Assembly: GCA_030442035.1 (NCBI GenBank)
Contig: JAUJEA010000002.1
Coordinates: 186,001-250,000, forward strand
Direction of reading: 5' to 3'
Source: Splendidivirga corallicola
GTDB taxonomy: Bacteria > Bacteroidota > Bacteroidia > Cytophagales > Cyclobacteriaceae
Length of the DNA stretch: 64,000 bases
The first letter of the stretch is position 1. Each line of letters opens with the position of its first letter. Both the position numbers and the translations under genes were made by a program. The notes beneath the pieces are model-generated. The model was not told where the DNA came from. It saw nothing but the letters and a program-made list of their open reading frames with translations, and did not search any database. Shown one piece after another: positions 1-9,672 of this stretch.

Positions 1-1101
1 AATTTTACGCTGAGAAAACCTTGGGCCCGTTCCGTTTACATATGTATCGCTGGTAACGAATGTATCCAATGGCTGTAGACGATGAGTAATAGGTGCTTCT
101 GCATTCGAATTGTAGTCATTCATGATTTTGCCGATGGCATCCTCTACCTCTTCTGTTTTTGTACTCTCATTTAAAACCAGGTATACATAGCTATTATACA
201 TGTCCCTGGGATTGTCCTTAAAATTTCTTTCCTGACCTTCTGCGCGTTTGTCTAATGTCTTTAGGGCCACAAGTGCTTCGAACTGCATATGTGAATTCAC
301 TGGTGGGTCTTCTATCACACCTGTTATGATACCGTTCTGAAAATCCTGGTGACCATCTGCACTTACCAATTCACCCATCGGATCAGCATCCCCAAATAAT
401 TTTTTTGACGCTGACTCTGTTAGTACGATATTATTTGGGTCTGCCAGGGCGGTTTGAGGGTTTCCCTTTTTTAGTTTAAATGAAAAGAAATCAAAAAATG
501 AAGTGGGAGCATAAAACCCGGTAATTGGTATGGCTTTTTCTTCAGTTCTAAGATCAGCCGACATATCTCTACCCATTATCAGCACTTTGTCTACACCGGG
601 TATCTGGGCATCAATTTGACTTCCTATATAGTAGGAAGCAGTTGAATAATTTCCTTCTCTTCCATAGAGTGTTCTTGTGGAGGTCACTCTGTAAATATTA
701 TCTTTTTGAGCATGAAAATCATCGAACGAATGGAGCTCGGAGAGCAGGAGGATCATCAATATCCCCACGGACATACCGATGGCAAGGCCCACAATGTTGA
801 TACTTGAAAAGAGTGTATTTTTTTTAAGGCTTCTTAGAGATGTTTTTAAATAATTTTTAAACATACCATAATGATTTAGTCGATAATCTCCTCCTAAATT
901 TTTTATAAGAATAGGCCGAAAAAGTTTTAGTGCTTCGAACGCATAAATTCTCTTTGCTTTCCTAACCGAATGTTCCTCCAAACTTTCCCGGAAAATTTCT
1001 TCCATATCTCCCTCGATCTCTTCCAGGTATTCCTTTTTCACAAAGAATCGTAGGAATTTACGTGGCCATTTTGGTGGGACAATATGGTCGTACTGATTCA
1101 T
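1..1101 (-). CDS. FtsX/MacB-type ABC permease with prefix domain, partial (C-terminal part off the left edge)
   Basis: The frame opens at an ATG whose first base is 1101 and stays open to base 1, giving about 367 N-terminal residues. Residues 1-90 form the prefix domain (PPKWPRKFLRFF, EEIEGDMEEIFRE). A membrane helix follows (INIVGLAIGMSVGILMILLL), then the MacB-type periplasmic domain. The start overlaps the padR stop in an ATGA, so translation is probably coupled to 1098-1436. The prefix is of a third type, distinct from those of the other two permease operons. FtsX-like permeases of this shape move or sense substrates at the inner membrane together with an ATPase; no ATPase is seen here, and whatever lies left of the window is unknown. 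Family assignment is firm, function is not. Confidence 0.88.
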   Translation of the reverse strand, partial: MNQYDHIVPPKWPRKFLRFFVKKEYLEEIEGDMEEIFRESLEEHSVRKAKRIYAFEALKLFRPILIKNLGGDYRLNHYGMFKNYLKTSLRSLKKNTLFSSINIVGLAIGMSVGILMILLLSELHSFDDFHAQKDNIYRVTSTRTLYGREGNYSTASYYIGSQIDAQIPGVDKVLIMGRDMSADLRTEEKAIPITGFYAPTSFFDFFSFKLKKGNPQTALADPNNIVLTESASKKLFGDADPMGELVSADGHQDFQNGIITGVIEDPPVNSHMQFEALVALKTLDKRAEGQERNFKDNPRDMYNSYVYLVLNESTKTEEVEDAIGKIMNDYNSNAEAPITHRLQPLDTFVTSDTYVNGTGPRFSQRKI

Positions 1102-1436
1102 ATTATTTTGAGATCATACGCTAGCTTAGGCATAGATGCCCAGAGTCCGGCTCTTACATCTTTCATCTCTGTAAGTACCCTGTGTGCATATGGTGTAGCC
1201 GAATAGATCCTTTTTCGTTTACCTCCCCTTTTCTTTGTGGCTTCACCAAATTCAGAAGTTAAGAATCCTTTTTGCTCCATTCGTTTTAAGGCTGATTGAA
1301 TAGATCCAACACTCAATCTTTCATTCAATCTTTCTTCAAGCTCCCGTTTGATCTCGACTCCATAGGCTTCTTCCTGCAATACGACTACCGTAAGCAGTAC
1401 GAGTTCTTCAAATTCTCCTAGTTTTGTCTTTTTCAT
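1098..1436 (-). CDS. PadR-family transcriptional regulator (first permease operon)
   Basis: A 112-residue winged-helix protein of the short PadR type. The N-terminus LGEFEELVLLTVV is the conserved first helix; the recognition helix lies in SVGSIQSALKRMEQKGFL, and the wing carries the basic stretch KKRGGKRKRIY. PadR proteins usually repress their own operon and release DNA on ligand binding. The gene heads an operon with the permease at 1-1101 (ATGA overlap). A 17 bp direct repeat and a TATATTTA -7-like element lie directly upstream, consistent with autoregulation (inference). It is homologous to, but clearly different from, the regulators at 12315 and 20728. Confidence 0.93.
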   Translation of the reverse strand: MKKTKLGEFEELVLLTVVVLQEEAYGVEIKRELEERLNERLSVGSIQSALKRMEQKGFLTSEFGEATKKRGGKRKRIYSATPYAHRVLTEMKDVRAGLWASMPKLAYDLKII

Positions 1437-1444
1437 AAACTATA

Positions 1445-1496
1445 TTATTCGTAATTGCAGTAAATATAATAAAATTATTTTATTCGTAATTGCAGT
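1445..1496 (-). promoter_or_regulatory. Operator/promoter of first padR: 17 bp direct repeat around a -7 element
   Basis: TTATTCGTAATTGCAGT occurs at 1445-1461 and again, identically, at 1480-1496, an offset of 35 bp. Read towards padR (minus strand), TATATTTA (1461-1468) adjoins and just overlaps the proximal copy, about 24 bp before the ATG. This is one base from the Bacteroidota -7 consensus TAnnTTTG. The same layout with other sequences occurs before the two other padR genes. A PadR dimer bound to each copy would block the promoter (inference). Confidence 0.6.
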
Positions 1497-1648
1497 TTTT
1501 ATATTTTTATTGAGGAGATCATTTCAAAAGCAAGCATCTCTCTAAAAACTAAGCATCAAACCATTAACAGCAATGTTATTTCTAATGCCATTGACAATTA
1601 AGAAGTTATGACGAAGTATGGTAATTGGATTGGGATAAACAATGCTTA

Positions 1649-1729
1649 GTCCCTTCAGGACGATATATTGCACCTACGGCACAAAATCCCTATTTAAAAT
1701 TTTCTAAAAATATTAAGTCCTCACAGGAC
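1649..1729. repeat. Cluster of three 13 bp hairpin units (dispersed intergenic repeat)
   Basis: GTCCCTTCAGGAC (1649-1661), GCACCTACGGCAC (1670-1682) and GTCCTCACAGGAC (1717-1729) are three short near-palindromes of one pattern. The first two are joined by GATATATT. They lie between the 3' end of the permease at 1849 and the padR promoter at 1445. Similar short palindrome-plus-ATAT units are recalled as dispersed intergenic repeats in Bacteroidota genomes, but this was not searched. A frame of 92 codons runs through them on the plus strand (1625-1903); it also overlaps the permease end and is not credible as a gene. Confidence 0.5.
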
Positions 1730-1848
1730 ATGGTAATCATAAAAATGCCTTTCAGCACACAATGTAAACCATTCAACCACCGCGAAATAATCTATCCGGA
1801 AAACCAGGATTGGAACCTAATTACTATTTGTTGTGAAAGTTTCTTTGA

Positions 1849-4452
1849 CTATTCATCCTTTAAGCATTCTGTGGGGTTGATTCGCGCAGCTTTGATGGTT
1901 TGAATTCCCACTGTTAACCAGGCAATGAGTAATGTCATTAGTCCCGTACCAATAAACAACCACCATTGTAAATCTATCCTATAGGCAAAATTATCTAACC
2001 AGTTTTTAGCTAGAAAATAGCTAATTGGCAATGAAATGAAGATGGCGATAACGATCGTTTTTGTAAAATCACTGGTAAGTATTCGAACGATACCAAATAC
2101 GCTTGCCCCCAGGATTTTCCGGATGCCAATCTCTTTCGTTCTCCGCTCGGCTGTAAAGGCTGCCAGACCAAATAATCCTAAGCAAGAAATAATAATAGCA
2201 ATGATGGTAAAGTACTTTGATAAAATGGCCACTCTGTTTTCGGCTTCATAAAGTGACTGGTAATCATCATCCAGAAAGGTAAACTCAAAGGGATTTTTTG
2301 GGTGAAATTTCTCATAGATTTCCTTGAGGTGCTCAATAGTAGCCCTTTCTGTTCCAGCTTTGATTTTTACCAGGACAGTCTTTCCAATCGGATCAAATCT
2401 AAAAAAAACGGGTTTTATAATTTCGTGAAACGAGGTGTAATGAAAGTTTTTAACTACACCTATGATCTGCATTTCCTGTGAGCCTCTCTTTACGTATCTG
2501 CCAATTGGATCTTTGAAACCAATCATTTTAGCAGCAACTTCATTGATTACCAATTTTGAAGTTTCGTTACTGTATTCGGGTGAAAAAGAACGCCCTTCCT
2601 TTAACGCTATACCAAGTGTTTCTATAAAGGCATAATTAACCTCCGGGCTAGGAAATGTAATTTCTGCATCTTCCCGGGTGCTACCCTCCCATGAATATCC
2701 CACATTGAGATTGATTTGTTTTATAATGTTTCCTGACATATTGGATGCACTTACAACCCCTGGTGTATTCTTTACCTCTGAAAGAAAAACCTCAAAATCA
2801 TCAACATCCAATGCTCCATGTCTCTGGAAAGAAATAATATTGTCTTGATCATAACCTAAATTTTTGGTTTGGGTAAGCTCAATCTGTTTACTTATTACTA
2901 GAAAACAAACAATAAAAATAGTCGATAAGGAAAATTGAAATATCACCAAACCTTTTCTTACCCACTGCTCACGTAAGGAGGAATTGGGTTTCCCCTTTAA
3001 CACACTGGTAGGATTAAAACCCGAAAGATAAAATGCCGGGTAACTCCCCGCAACAAGGCCTGTGAATAACACGATGCTCAGCATAATTAACATATCACCG
3101 GTTCCTAAAGTGAAATGAAGGCTTTTTCCTGTGATTACATTGAATTGGGGAAGAAGTAACATGACACATAGAACAGCAATCATCATGGACAAAATACTCA
3201 TGAGTATGGACTCACTCAGGAATTGGATAATCAATGCTTTTCTATTTGCTCCAATTGCCTTTTTTACCCCAATTTCTTTCATTTTCCTGGATGCTTGTGC
3301 ACTGGATAGGTTCATGAAATTGATGCAGGCAATAAGCAATATAAAAAGGGCAATAATCGAAAACAGTCTTACGTACACAATCCTATCTCCTACCTGTTTG
3401 CCATTTTCATATTTCCCATGTAGATATCTTTTTGAATATTGCTGAACAAATAGGGTACATTTTGCTCTCAATGGATGTTTTGAGCTTAGAAACCTAGCAA
3501 TTTTATCATTAAACTGTCTAATATCCGTACCTTCCCTTAAAACCAGATAGGTATATGCATGATCGCTGTACCACTCGTTTGATTCCGGATTATTGTCTAA
3601 TAATATGTCATAATTGAGGATGAAATCGAATGCTACTGTTGAGTTAAGTGGCGTATTTTTGAAAATGCCAGAAACCTGGAATACTTTTTTCAGGTCTTCA
3701 CTTTCCCAATCCAAAGCTTTACCAATTATGTTTTCAGAGGTATTGAACATTTTTTTTGCCAATCTCTCAGATATGACAATGCTATTTTTATCTGCCAATA
3801 CCTTGTCTTTATCTCCCTGGATAAGGTTATAAGAAAAAACATTGAGATAGTCGCTGTCAGCAAGTATTCCTTTTGTATTTATAGAATTGTCCTTATTCGA
3901 GAGGATTCCTTTCGCCCAGTTTGACTGGTAAATCGTATTGGTTAATGTAGCATTTTCAACTTCAGGGATTTCACTTAACAATGCCTTTGCCAAAAGGGCC
4001 GGCGTATAGTCCCCTGTCACTACTCCATTCGGTCTATCAAAATTTTGCATTACCTGATAGAGGCGATCATCTTTCTCATGGAATTTATCAACATTGAGTT
4101 CATCATTCACCCACAGGTAAATCAATAAAGCACAAGCCAGTCCCGATGAAAGGCCAACAAGGTTGATCAGGAATGTGCCTTTGTAACGCTTGAATTGACG
4201 AAAGGCAAGCAGAAAATTATGACGAAACATAGCAACTGAATTAGCGCTTGAACTTGTTTTAAAAGATTTGATAAACTCAGGCCGGAAATACCTGATAACA
4301 CTCCAGGTAAATTTCCGCCTGGCTTTAGTCTGTGACTGTTCGTATTGCTTTTCGAATACCTCGGTAAGATCTCCTTCAATCTCCTCGATATAATCTTCCC
4401 GGCAAAACCACCGCAGGAACTTCAATGCTCTATGTGGAGGTGAGGGTTTCAT
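1849..4452 (-). CDS. FtsX/MacB-type ABC permease with prefix domain (last gene of second permease operon)
   Basis: A protein of 867 residues. Prefix domain at 1-90 (FLRWFCRED, EEIEGDLTEVFEKQYEQ); TM1 about 95-116; MacB-like periplasmic domain 117-357; FtsX domain with TM2-4 (363-382, 415-435, 453-475) carrying KEIGVKKAIGA at 392-402; TM5 about 500-521. A second periplasmic domain leads to a second FtsX domain with KEIGIRKILGA, three helices and the conserved tail NPTECLKDE. The duplicated 4+4 helix layout resembles the orphan permeases known as ADOPs in Acidobacteria, which also go with PadR. It lies 3 bp behind the permease at 4456 and ends the padR2 operon. Its first ~190 bp are almost identical to those of the 4456 gene. 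No ATPase is nearby and the substrate is unknown. Confidence 0.9.
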   Translation of the reverse strand: MKPSPPHRALKFLRWFCREDYIEEIEGDLTEVFEKQYEQSQTKARRKFTWSVIRYFRPEFIKSFKTSSSANSVAMFRHNFLLAFRQFKRYKGTFLINLVGLSSGLACALLIYLWVNDELNVDKFHEKDDRLYQVMQNFDRPNGVVTGDYTPALLAKALLSEIPEVENATLTNTIYQSNWAKGILSNKDNSINTKGILADSDYLNVFSYNLIQGDKDKVLADKNSIVISERLAKKMFNTSENIIGKALDWESEDLKKVFQVSGIFKNTPLNSTVAFDFILNYDILLDNNPESNEWYSDHAYTYLVLREGTDIRQFNDKIARFLSSKHPLRAKCTLFVQQYSKRYLHGKYENGKQVGDRIVYVRLFSIIALFILLIACINFMNLSSAQASRKMKEIGVKKAIGANRKALIIQFLSESILMSILSMMIAVLCVMLLLPQFNVITGKSLHFTLGTGDMLIMLSIVLFTGLVAGSYPAFYLSGFNPTSVLKGKPNSSLREQWVRKGLVIFQFSLSTIFIVCFLVISKQIELTQTKNLGYDQDNIISFQRHGALDVDDFEVFLSEVKNTPGVVSASNMSGNIIKQINLNVGYSWEGSTREDAEITFPSPEVNYAFIETLGIALKEGRSFSPEYSNETSKLVINEVAAKMIGFKDPIGRYVKRGSQEMQIIGVVKNFHYTSFHEIIKPVFFRFDPIGKTVLVKIKAGTERATIEHLKEIYEKFHPKNPFEFTFLDDDYQSLYEAENRVAILSKYFTIIAIIISCLGLFGLAAFTAERRTKEIGIRKILGASVFGIVRILTSDFTKTIVIAIFISLPISYFLAKNWLDNFAYRIDLQWWLFIGTGLMTLLIAWLTVGIQTIKAARINPTECLKDE

Positions 4453-4455
4453 AGT

Positions 4456-7044
4456 CTATTCATCCTTTAAGCATTCAGTGGGATTGATTCGCGCAGCTTT
4501 GATGGTTTGAATTCCTACTGTTAACCAGGCGATAAATAGAGCCATAACTCCGGCACCAATAAAAAACCACCATTTTAGATCGATTCGGTAAGCAAAACTT
4601 TCCAACCATTTTGCAACAATAAAATAACTGATCGGTAGAGCGATCGCAACAGCCGCCATCACCATTTTGCCAAAGTCACCTGACAAAAGACGAACTATTC
4701 CCCAAATACTGGAACCCAATATTTTACGTATCCCAATTTCCTTTATTCTTCTTTCGGCGGTAAAGGTGGCCAGACCGAATAGACCTAAACAAGAAATCAG
4801 AATTGCCAGTCCGGCGAAATAATGTGACAATGTGGCTACACGTTGCTCTGCAACATATTGTAACTGGTATTCACTGTCAAGGAATTTATAATCTAAAGCA
4901 AAACCGGGATTATAGCCACGATAGAACTTTTGAAGTCCGTCAATTACCTCTTTTTCTTTTCCCCCTTCGATCTTGACAATAAATCTCTTTGTTTTTGATG
5001 GCCAGAATGAGATCATTAAAGGTCTTATCGATTCATGAAGTGATTCAAAATGGAAGTTTTTGACCACACCTATGATTTCCTTATCCATACCCCAAAATTT
5101 GATTTTTTCTCCAATGGGGTCCTTAAGTGCCATATGTTCTATAGCTGCTTCATTAAATATGACTTTTGTAAATTCCGATCCAAAATCTTTAGAAAAAGTT
5201 CTTCCTGATCTTAATTCCATCTCCAAAATCTCCATTACATCAAAATATACTGTCATATGTTCGAAATGGGTGTTGTCATTGGGATCTTTACCCTCCCACT
5301 CAAATCCATAAACACCCCAGTCAGCTCCGGATAAGCCATGACTGGTAACAGATGCACTCAGAACACCGGGCAAGTTCTCAACCTCATGCAGGAAAGCCTC
5401 TATATGCTCTTCTTCCTCTAACTTTCCTTCTCTATCAAAGAATATGACATTGTCTTTGGTAAATCCCAAATTTTTAGATTGTACAAATTCAATTTGTTTG
5501 TATACCACTAAGACTGATACTATTAAAATTACTGAAATGGAAAATTGTAAAATTACCAACCCCTTCCGTGCCCATACTTCGCCCATAGCATTGCTGAGCT
5601 TCCCCTTCAAGATGACTACAGGATTGAATCCTGAAAGATATAATGCAGGATAACTACCCGACACTAGTCCCGTAAGGAGAACGACTCCCAGTAGCGACAA
5701 AATAAGCTCTATGTCAGGATTCAGAACGAGATGCTTTCCTGTGATTTCATTAAACTGTGGCAGTAGCAGTAAAACAAGTCCGACAGCCGCTAACGCTGAT
5801 AAAAAGGCCATTAATGTAGACTCACCTAAATAATAATGAATGAGTGATTTTCGGCTGGCACCAATCGTTTTTTTAATACCTACCTCCCTTGTCCGTCGAG
5901 ATGCCTTGGCTGTAGATAAGTTCATGAAATTGATGCAAGCGATGCCAAGTATGAAAAGAGCAATTATTGAAAATAACTTCACATATTCGATTCTTCCCCC
6001 ACTTTGTATACCATTTTCATATTTTCCATACAAATACCTATCTGAATATCGAGCCAGAAAAGGAGTGCGGTACCTGACCTTTTTATTTCTTTTTATTTGT
6101 ACATAATCGGCGATTTTTCCGTTGAAGTCATCAACATTAACACCACTTTTGAGTTTTACATAAGCATTGGCTGGAGTATTTCCCCAATCTAAATAATTCT
6201 GGCGATCAGCAACAAATTCTTCAAACGACAGAAGAAAATCGAATTGTTGAGATGAATTGGAAGGAATTGTGCTAAAGATCCCTGAAACAAAAAATTCTTG
6301 ATCATGTTGAAATTTAATGGTTCTCCCAATGATATTTTCGGTAGTATTGAATAGTTTCAAAGCCAAAGCTTCAGAGACTAGTATGGTGTTTTTATTGAGC
6401 CATATCTTGTCCGGATTTCCCTGAACAATAGGAAATGAAAAAATCTTAAAAAAATCTTTACCAACATACCTTCCTGAGGCCTTCAGATTTTTGTCCTCAA
6501 CAGAAAGAGTTTTCCTTTCGGGATAGGTTAACACGGCCACAGAATATTCAACTTCAGGCATATCTGCCGCTAGAGATTCCGCCATATATCCTGATGTAGT
6601 TTCACCGGTCCTCAAGCCGGTGGCTTCGTCAAAATTCTCCAGCACCTGAAAGATCTGACTGTCATCTTTATGGAATTTATCCATTCGTAGTTCATCGGCC
6701 ACCCACAAATAAATCAATAAACTACAGGCAAGGCCAGTGGAGAGTCCTACCAGGTTGATAAAAAACGAACTTTTATAGCGTTTAAAATTTCGAAAAGTAA
6801 GCAGAAAATTATGGCGAAACATAGCAATTGTATTTGGATTGGAACTTGATTTAAATGATTTGATAAACTCTGGCCGGAAATACCTGATAACACTCCAGGT
6901 AAATTTCCGTCTGGCTTTGGTCTGTGACTGTTCGTATTGCTTTTCGAATACCTCGGTAAGATCTCCTTCAATCTCCTCGATATAATCTTCCTGGCAAAAC
7001 CACCGCAGGAACTTCAATGCTCTATGTGGAGGTGAGGGTTTCAT
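4456..7044 (-). CDS. FtsX/MacB-type ABC permease with prefix domain (second permease operon)
   Basis: A protein of 862 residues with the same order: prefix domain, TM1, MacB-like periplasmic domain, FtsX half (REVGIKKTIGA), TM5, second periplasmic domain, FtsX half (KEIGIRKILGS) and tail NPTECLKDE. It starts 3 bp after the stop of the 7048 gene and ends 3 bp before the next start, so the four permeases from 12315 down to 1849 are almost certainly one transcript. Its 5' ~190 bp and 3' ~70 bp are nearly identical in DNA to those of the 1849 gene, whereas the periplasmic parts differ strongly. This points to recent duplication or gene conversion of the ends. Substrate and ATPase partner are unknown. 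Confidence 0.9.
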   Translation of the reverse strand: MKPSPPHRALKFLRWFCQEDYIEEIEGDLTEVFEKQYEQSQTKARRKFTWSVIRYFRPEFIKSFKSSSNPNTIAMFRHNFLLTFRNFKRYKSSFFINLVGLSTGLACSLLIYLWVADELRMDKFHKDDSQIFQVLENFDEATGLRTGETTSGYMAESLAADMPEVEYSVAVLTYPERKTLSVEDKNLKASGRYVGKDFFKIFSFPIVQGNPDKIWLNKNTILVSEALALKLFNTTENIIGRTIKFQHDQEFFVSGIFSTIPSNSSQQFDFLLSFEEFVADRQNYLDWGNTPANAYVKLKSGVNVDDFNGKIADYVQIKRNKKVRYRTPFLARYSDRYLYGKYENGIQSGGRIEYVKLFSIIALFILGIACINFMNLSTAKASRRTREVGIKKTIGASRKSLIHYYLGESTLMAFLSALAAVGLVLLLLPQFNEITGKHLVLNPDIELILSLLGVVLLTGLVSGSYPALYLSGFNPVVILKGKLSNAMGEVWARKGLVILQFSISVILIVSVLVVYKQIEFVQSKNLGFTKDNVIFFDREGKLEEEEHIEAFLHEVENLPGVLSASVTSHGLSGADWGVYGFEWEGKDPNDNTHFEHMTVYFDVMEILEMELRSGRTFSKDFGSEFTKVIFNEAAIEHMALKDPIGEKIKFWGMDKEIIGVVKNFHFESLHESIRPLMISFWPSKTKRFIVKIEGGKEKEVIDGLQKFYRGYNPGFALDYKFLDSEYQLQYVAEQRVATLSHYFAGLAILISCLGLFGLATFTAERRIKEIGIRKILGSSIWGIVRLLSGDFGKMVMAAVAIALPISYFIVAKWLESFAYRIDLKWWFFIGAGVMALFIAWLTVGIQTIKAARINPTECLKDE

Positions 7045-7047
7045 GGA

Positions 7048-9669
7048 TCATTCATCTTTTAAGCATTCGGTAGGACTGATTCGCGCAACTTTAATGGTTT
7101 GAATTCCTACCGTCACCCATGCGATCAGTAGCACCATAATGCCCGCACTAATGAAAAACCACCATGCCAAATCAATCCTGTAGGCAAAATTTTTCAGCCA
7201 CTCTCTCGTAACGAGATAACTTAAAGGCAAAGCAATGGCTATTGCTACCAGGACCATCCTGGTAAAATCTCCTGACAGAAGTTTTATGATACCCAGTTCG
7301 CTGGAACCTAAAACTTTCCGAATCCCAATTTCCTTAAGTCTTCTTTCTGCTGTAAATGCCACTAAACCAAATAAACCAAGGCAGGAAACCAGAATGGCTA
7401 TTCCAGCGAAATATTTTGAGAGTGCGGAGACCCGTTGTTCAGCTGCATATAGCGCCTGATAGTCTTCATCAAGAAATCTATAATCGAACGGCAGCTCTTT
7501 ATTATGTTTTTGATAAAAATCCTCAATCCTTGTAAGGGTCTCTTTCTCCATTCCAGCCTTAATTTTGACCAATATGTTTTGTAAATCCGGATAGCATTGT
7601 ATAAAGCAAGGTTTCACCTTTTCATAAAAAGATTCAAAATGGAAATTTTTTGCCACGCCTATGATTTCCCTTTCCTGTCCCCATAATTTAATGGTTTTTC
7701 CGATGGGATCTTCAAGTCCCATAGCGGCAATGGCGGCCTCATTAAATATGATTTGCGTACGGTTTGAGCCAAGTTCTTTTGAAAAAGAACGACCTGCTAC
7801 CATTTCAATTTCCAACATTTCTATGAGGTCATAGTCCATTTCAAGATTTCCAAAATTAATGCGTTGATCAGGTTTTTTTCCTTCCCAAACAACAGCACCC
7901 GTTCCACCATAATCACCCACCAGGTCATGCCCAAAAGTGGAAGCCTGGACCACCCCGGGTATATTTTTTAATTCATTCATGAAAGCCTCAGCTCCTGTGT
8001 CCTGTTGTCCTTCTCTTACGAAAGACATAATATTGTCCTTATTGTATCCCAGGTTCTTGGTTTGTATAAACTCAATTTGTTGATAGACCACCAATACTGA
8101 AACAATCAAAATCAAGGAGATTACAAATTGAAATACCACAAGCCCTTTTCGAATCCACGGCTCACCGGTTGAAAAATCCATCTTACCCTTTAATGTGCTG
8201 ATGGGCCTAAGGCGGGAAAGGAAAAGGGCCGGATAGCTTCCGGAAAAAAGACCTGTAATGAGTGTGATCGCTAAAATCGAGCTGATAACCTCTTTGGAGA
8301 AAGAGAGTTCGATCTGCTTGCCGGTTATAGCATTGAATTCAGGAAGCAAAAGTGCCACAATCAGAATTGCTACCATGGACGAAAGCAGGGTCATTAACAT
8401 GGATTCACCCAAAAATTGAAACATCAGCGCTTTACGGCTGGCACCAACCGTCTTTTTTATACCTATTTCACTCATCCGCCTGGAAGCTCTGGCAGTGGAC
8501 AGGTTCATGAAATTGATCGCACCAATGATCAGCAGAAAGACAGCGATAATAGAAAACAATTTAACATACATGATCCTTCCCCCACTTTGCACCCCATTTT
8601 CATAGTGATCGTAGAGATATTGGTCGGAATAGCGCTGAAGAAATAATGTACCGATATGCTCAAGGTATTTGGTGCCAACCAATGCTTTATATTTCGTTTT
8701 TCTGAAATCCCTGATCTTATCATTGAGTGCTTCGATATTGGTTCCTGCTTTGACCAGGAGATAAGTACAGGGCCCGCTGTTTCCCCAGTGCTCTAAATTG
8801 TCGGCATCCTTTTCCAACATGAATTCATAATTGAACAAAAGATCGAATTGCGTGGAGGAATTCGCCGGAGGTTTTTCGAACACACCGGTAATATGAAACT
8901 CCCCTTCAAAGTCTTCATGCTTCCAGGTAATCGTTTTTCCAATGATGTTTTCAGTGCGTTGAAATAATCTGGTAGCAAGTTCATCGGATATAAGAACAGC
9001 ATACTTATCCGGTAAGAGCCTATCCTTTCCCCTGTGAATAATGTTCCAGGAGAAAATATTAAAGTAGTCCTCCTCCACCATTTGTGCCTTTGCCTTGAAA
9101 TGGGTGTCTCCAATTGAAATCACACCATTTTGTGCATCAAACCAAGATGAGGTAATGGCTGAAGAAGCATATTCTATTTCAGGCATTTCATCGATCAACG
9201 TTCTGGCTAAGAGTCCTGGGGTGCCGTCTGTAGTCAATGGACCATCTGCAGTGGGTATGTTTTGCTTCACTTGGTAAAGTCGCTCATCGTTCTTGAGGAA
9301 CTTATCCATATGCACCTCATCATTCACCCATAAGTAAATTAATAAGGCACAGGCCAGTCCGGTAGACAACCCTATCAGATTTATAAAGAAAGAACCTTTA
9401 TATCGTTTGAAATTTCGGAAAGTAAGTAGAAAATTATGACGGAACATAGCAATGGTATTTGTAGAATAACTAGTATTAAAAGATTTGATAAATCCAGGCC
9501 GGAAATACCTGATAACGCTCCAGGTAAATTTCCGCCTGGCTTTGGCCTGTGACTGTTCGTACTGCTTTTCAAATACTTCAGTCAGGTCTCCTTCGATCTC
9601 CTCAATATAATCTTCCCGGCAAAACCAGCGCAAAAATCGTAATGCTCTATGTGGAGGAGAGGGTTTCAT
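7048..9669 (-). CDS. FtsX/MacB-type ABC permease with prefix domain (second permease operon)
   Basis: A protein of 873 residues with the prefix domain (FLRWFCREDYIEEIEGDLTE), TM1, a MacB-like periplasmic domain, a first FtsX half with SEIGIKKTVGA, and a second with KEIGIRKVLGS ending in SPTECLKDE. It is packed 3 bp from both neighbours. The prefix is nearly the same as in the 1849 and 4456 genes, while the periplasmic region (roughly residues 140-350 and 540-740) is divergent. That would fit different extracellular ligands on a shared membrane engine (inference). Family certain, function unknown. Confidence 0.9.
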   Translation of the reverse strand: MKPSPPHRALRFLRWFCREDYIEEIEGDLTEVFEKQYEQSQAKARRKFTWSVIRYFRPGFIKSFNTSYSTNTIAMFRHNFLLTFRNFKRYKGSFFINLIGLSTGLACALLIYLWVNDEVHMDKFLKNDERLYQVKQNIPTADGPLTTDGTPGLLARTLIDEMPEIEYASSAITSSWFDAQNGVISIGDTHFKAKAQMVEEDYFNIFSWNIIHRGKDRLLPDKYAVLISDELATRLFQRTENIIGKTITWKHEDFEGEFHITGVFEKPPANSSTQFDLLFNYEFMLEKDADNLEHWGNSGPCTYLLVKAGTNIEALNDKIRDFRKTKYKALVGTKYLEHIGTLFLQRYSDQYLYDHYENGVQSGGRIMYVKLFSIIAVFLLIIGAINFMNLSTARASRRMSEIGIKKTVGASRKALMFQFLGESMLMTLLSSMVAILIVALLLPEFNAITGKQIELSFSKEVISSILAITLITGLFSGSYPALFLSRLRPISTLKGKMDFSTGEPWIRKGLVVFQFVISLILIVSVLVVYQQIEFIQTKNLGYNKDNIMSFVREGQQDTGAEAFMNELKNIPGVVQASTFGHDLVGDYGGTGAVVWEGKKPDQRINFGNLEMDYDLIEMLEIEMVAGRSFSKELGSNRTQIIFNEAAIAAMGLEDPIGKTIKLWGQEREIIGVAKNFHFESFYEKVKPCFIQCYPDLQNILVKIKAGMEKETLTRIEDFYQKHNKELPFDYRFLDEDYQALYAAEQRVSALSKYFAGIAILVSCLGLFGLVAFTAERRLKEIGIRKVLGSSELGIIKLLSGDFTRMVLVAIAIALPLSYLVTREWLKNFAYRIDLAWWFFISAGIMVLLIAWVTVGIQTIKVARISPTECLKDE

Positions 9670-9672
9670 AGT

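Noticed and set aside
1625-1903. Open frame of 92 codons on the plus strand
   Set aside because: It runs through three small hairpin repeats and into the antisense of the permease end, with no recognisable domain.
3131-3445. Open frames of 60-115 codons antisense to the permease genes (also at 10393-10734, 13362-13752, 19439-20375)
   Set aside because: Each lies fully opposite a well-supported permease gene, mirrors its codon pattern and has no plausible domain.
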